Assembly: GCA_963715485.1 (NCBI GenBank)
Contig: OY970244.1
Coordinates: 558,001-622,000 of the forward strand
Direction of reading: 5' to 3'
From: SG8-30 sp963715485
GTDB lineage: Bacteria > Pseudomonadota > Gammaproteobacteria > Steroidobacterales > Steroidobacteraceae
DNA length: 64,000 nt
In this document: in pieces, positions 62,372 through 64,000 of the stretch
Layout: each line of letters starts with the position of its first letter
How positions within the stretch are numbered: the first letter of the stretch is position 1
Translations under genes and position numbers: made by a program
The notes under the pieces: generated by a model
Database searches by the model: none
The model's input: only the letters and a program-made list of their open reading frames with translations
What the model was told of the DNA's origin: nothing

Positions 62372-64000
62372 TCAGGCCCAGTCGATCTCCGACAGGGGCA
62401 GCCGTCGCGCCGGCTTGCCCGTCAGCGCGAACAGCGCGTTGGCGACGGCCGGCGCGATGGGTGGCAGCGGCGGCTCGCCCACGCCACCCATCGGCTCGCC
62501 CGACTCGATGATCACCGTGTCGATGCGCTCGGGCGCATCGGCGATCCGCGCCAGCCTGTAGCCGTCGAAGTTGGTGTTCACGGCGCGGCCGTTCTCGATG
62601 CGCACCTGCTCGCGCAGCGCGGTGGACAGCCCCATGATCACGCCTCCCTCGACCTGCGCGCGAACGCCGTCCGGCAGCACCACCGAGCCGCAGTCGAGCG
62701 CGCAGACCACGCGATGCACGACAGGCTTGCCCTCGCGCAGCGACACCTCCGCGACCTGGGCGCACAGCGACCCGAAGCTCTCCACGTAGGCCATGCCGCG
62801 CGCGCGGCCCTCGGGCAGCGGCGTATCCCAGCCGGCCGCGCTGGCCACGGTGTCGATCACCTTCAGCGCGCGCGCATCGTGCGCCAGCAGCTCGCGCCGC
62901 AGCCGGTACGGGTCCTTGCCCGCAGCGCGCGCGACCTCGTCCACGAAGCACTCCATGAAGTAGCCGTTCTGGGTCGCGCCGACCGAGCGCCAGGGCGCCA
63001 TCGGGATCGGCTGGTCCACGCGGACCCAGTCCACGCGGAACCCTTCGGCGGGCCTGTAGCGCGTATCGCGCAGCTGGCTGACCGAGGAACCGTCGAGCTT
63101 GCCTTCGGGAAGCCCCGACCCGGACGAGCTCGACAGCGGCGGTCCGGCCGTGCGCAGCGACAACGCGATGACCCGGCCGCCGGCGTCGAGTGCTGCCCGC
63201 ATGCGTGCTGCCTGTGCGGGCCGGTACCATCCCTGCGCCGTCTCGACCTCGCGGGTCCAGAAGAACTTGACCGGCTTGCGCACGGCCATGACGGTGCGCA
63301 CGGCGCCGGGTACGCCGTCGGAACGGAGCCGGCGACCGAAGCCGCCGCCCAGCATCATGGTGTGGACGCGCACTTTCTCCACCGGCAGGCCGGCGGTCTC
63401 GGCGGCCACGCTGCGGTAGTGGTCCTGCGCCTGCGACGGCGCCCACAGGTGCAGCACGCCTTCGGTGTCGAATTCCAGCGTGCAGGTCCAGGGTTCGATC
63501 GCCGCGTGGCTGAGATAGGGCGCCTCGTACACGGCCTCGACGGTCTTCGCGGCCGAGGCGAATGCAGCAGACACGTCGCCGTCGTTGCGGGCCTCGATGG
63601 CGCGCTCGTCAGTGCCGAGTCCCGCGCGCATCTGCCTCGAGATGGTGGCCGAGTCGAGCCCGTCGTGGGGCGTGGCCTTGAACCTGATCTCGAGTGCCTC
63701 GGCGCCGCGCATCGCGGACCAGCTGTCACTGGCCACCACGGCCGCACCGCCGGGGATCTCCACCACCTGCAGCACGCCCGGGACGGCCAGCGCGGTCTTC
63801 GGCTCGATCGAGTCCACTTCGGCGCGGAACACCGGGCTCAGGCGGGCGCAGGCATAGAGCATGCCCTCGCGCACCACGTCGGAGGCGAACTCGGTCTCGC
63901 CGCGAACCTTGGCCGGGATGTCCAGGCGTGGGGCCGGGCGTCCGATGTAACGATACTGTTTCGGGTCGCGCAGCGGCGGGTCGGCGGGCGGGTCCAGCGC
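62372..64000 (-). CDS. Xanthine dehydrogenase family molybdopterin-binding subunit (IorB-like), partial
   Basis: At least 542 residues; the 5' end lies beyond the window. Aldehyde oxidase/xanthine dehydrogenase motifs: DPPLRDPKQYRYIGRPAPRL, AKVRGETEFASDVVREGMLY, HAAIEPWTCTLEFD, VHTMMLGGGFGRRLRSDGV (molybdopterin-binding), APWRSVGATQNGYFMECFVD, LDCGSVVLPDGVRAQVEGGV and SGEPMGGVGEPPLPPIAPAV. It resembles the isoquinoline 1-oxidoreductase beta-type subunit. The active-site Glu near the C-terminus (MGGVGEPPLP) is retained. The small Fe-S subunit is expected upstream, outside the window. Confidence 0.88.
   Translation of the reverse strand, partial: ALDPPADPPLRDPKQYRYIGRPAPRLDIPAKVRGETEFASDVVREGMLYACARLSPVFRAEVDSIEPKTALAVPGVLQVVEIPGGAAVVASDSWSAMRGAEALEIRFKATPHDGLDSATISRQMRAGLGTDERAIEARNDGDVSAAFASAAKTVEAVYEAPYLSHAAIEPWTCTLEFDTEGVLHLWAPSQAQDHYRSVAAETAGLPVEKVRVHTMMLGGGFGRRLRSDGVPGAVRTVMAVRKPVKFFWTREVETAQGWYRPAQAARMRAALDAGGRVIALSLRTAGPPLSSSSGSGLPEGKLDGSSVSQLRDTRYRPAEGFRVDWVRVDQPIPMAPWRSVGATQNGYFMECFVDEVARAAGKDPYRLRRELLAHDARALKVIDTVASAAGWDTPLPEGRARGMAYVESFGSLCAQVAEVSLREGKPVVHRVVCALDCGSVVLPDGVRAQVEGGVIMGLSTALREQVRIENGRAVNTNFDGYRLARIADAPERIDTVIIESGEPMGGVGEPPLPPIAPAVANALFALTGKPARRLPLSEIDWA

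Overview
The window is a high-GC (roughly two thirds G+C), gene-dense bacterial chromosome segment. The protein families suggest a free-living, probably aquatic gammaproteobacterium of the Xanthomonadales/Steroidobacter-like type: TonB-dependent receptors with the EEVVVTG plug start, flavin halogenase/SapC/cupin sets, GPH sugar symporters, an RND pump and a DksA-type protein. No rRNA, tRNA, CRISPR array, phage or insertion sequence was seen. The taxonomy is an inference from families only.

Layout. 1-10.2 kb: housekeeping and accessory genes (AGCS amino-acid symporter, a LemA/DUF2207 pair, a DUF2779 nuclease-like protein coupled to a small membrane protein, YbjN-like, OsmC, alpha/beta hydrolase, DksA-like zinc finger, TauE/SafE). 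10.2-31.1 kb: a polysaccharide utilisation locus that reads as a laminarin (beta-1,3-glucan) system. It holds a GPH symporter, GH3 beta-glucosidase, sugar-porter MFS, a lipoprotein with two catalytic barrels (GH2/clan-A-like plus GH17), a GH16 laminarinase lipoprotein, a LacI regulator, an ~1150-residue protein that I read as a GH149-type beta-1,3-glucan phosphorylase, a CBM9-like secreted protein, an ADP-ribosylglycohydrolase-like protein, a TonB-dependent receptor and a lipoprotein made of four ~158-residue tandem repeats. Near-identical palindromes (core TGACAGCGCTGTCA and one close variant) sit on promoters of the divergent transcription units of this locus, with the -35 hexamer inside the operator. 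They are the probable LacI binding sites and tie the locus into one regulon. 31.2-35.7 kb: a four-gene cassette of SGNH/TPR protein, NodU/CmcH-type carbamoyltransferase, SxtJ-like membrane protein and a 50-residue DUF5989 protein. 35.9-40.8 kb: two flavin-dependent halogenase-like proteins with a JmjC-type cupin and SapC between them. 41-47.2 kb: aldo/keto reductase and an RND efflux operon with its TetR regulator, with a palindromic operator in the divergent region. 47.3-55.1 kb: acyl-CoA dehydrogenase and assorted small genes. 54.4-57.3 kb: an unusual run of SDR, haem-oxygenase-fold protein, AMP-forming ligase and thermostable-haemolysin-family protein. 57.5-61.5 kb: an ECF sigma factor, FecR-like sensor and STN-containing TonB receptor. 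61.5-64 kb: DUF2905, a c-type cytochrome, and a partial molybdopterin dehydrogenase subunit.

How the genes could work together (inference): surface glycan is captured by the repeat lipoprotein, cut by the GH16 and GH17-type lipoproteins, taken across the outer membrane by the TonB receptor, trimmed by GH3, and imported by the GPH and MFS carriers. Cytoplasmic oligosaccharides are then phosphorolysed by the GH149-like enzyme, and LacI relieves repression when a sugar signal appears.

A caution for any reader: many genes outside the 9-34 kb stretch are broken by one-base frame changes while their residues remain conserved in alternate frames (4.1-5.7, 8.7, 42.3, 43-45, 47.0, 47.7, 51.3-52, 54.9-59.4 kb, and one at about 34.87 kb). 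I annotate each such gene as one interrupted gene and treat sequencing/assembly indels as the leading explanation.
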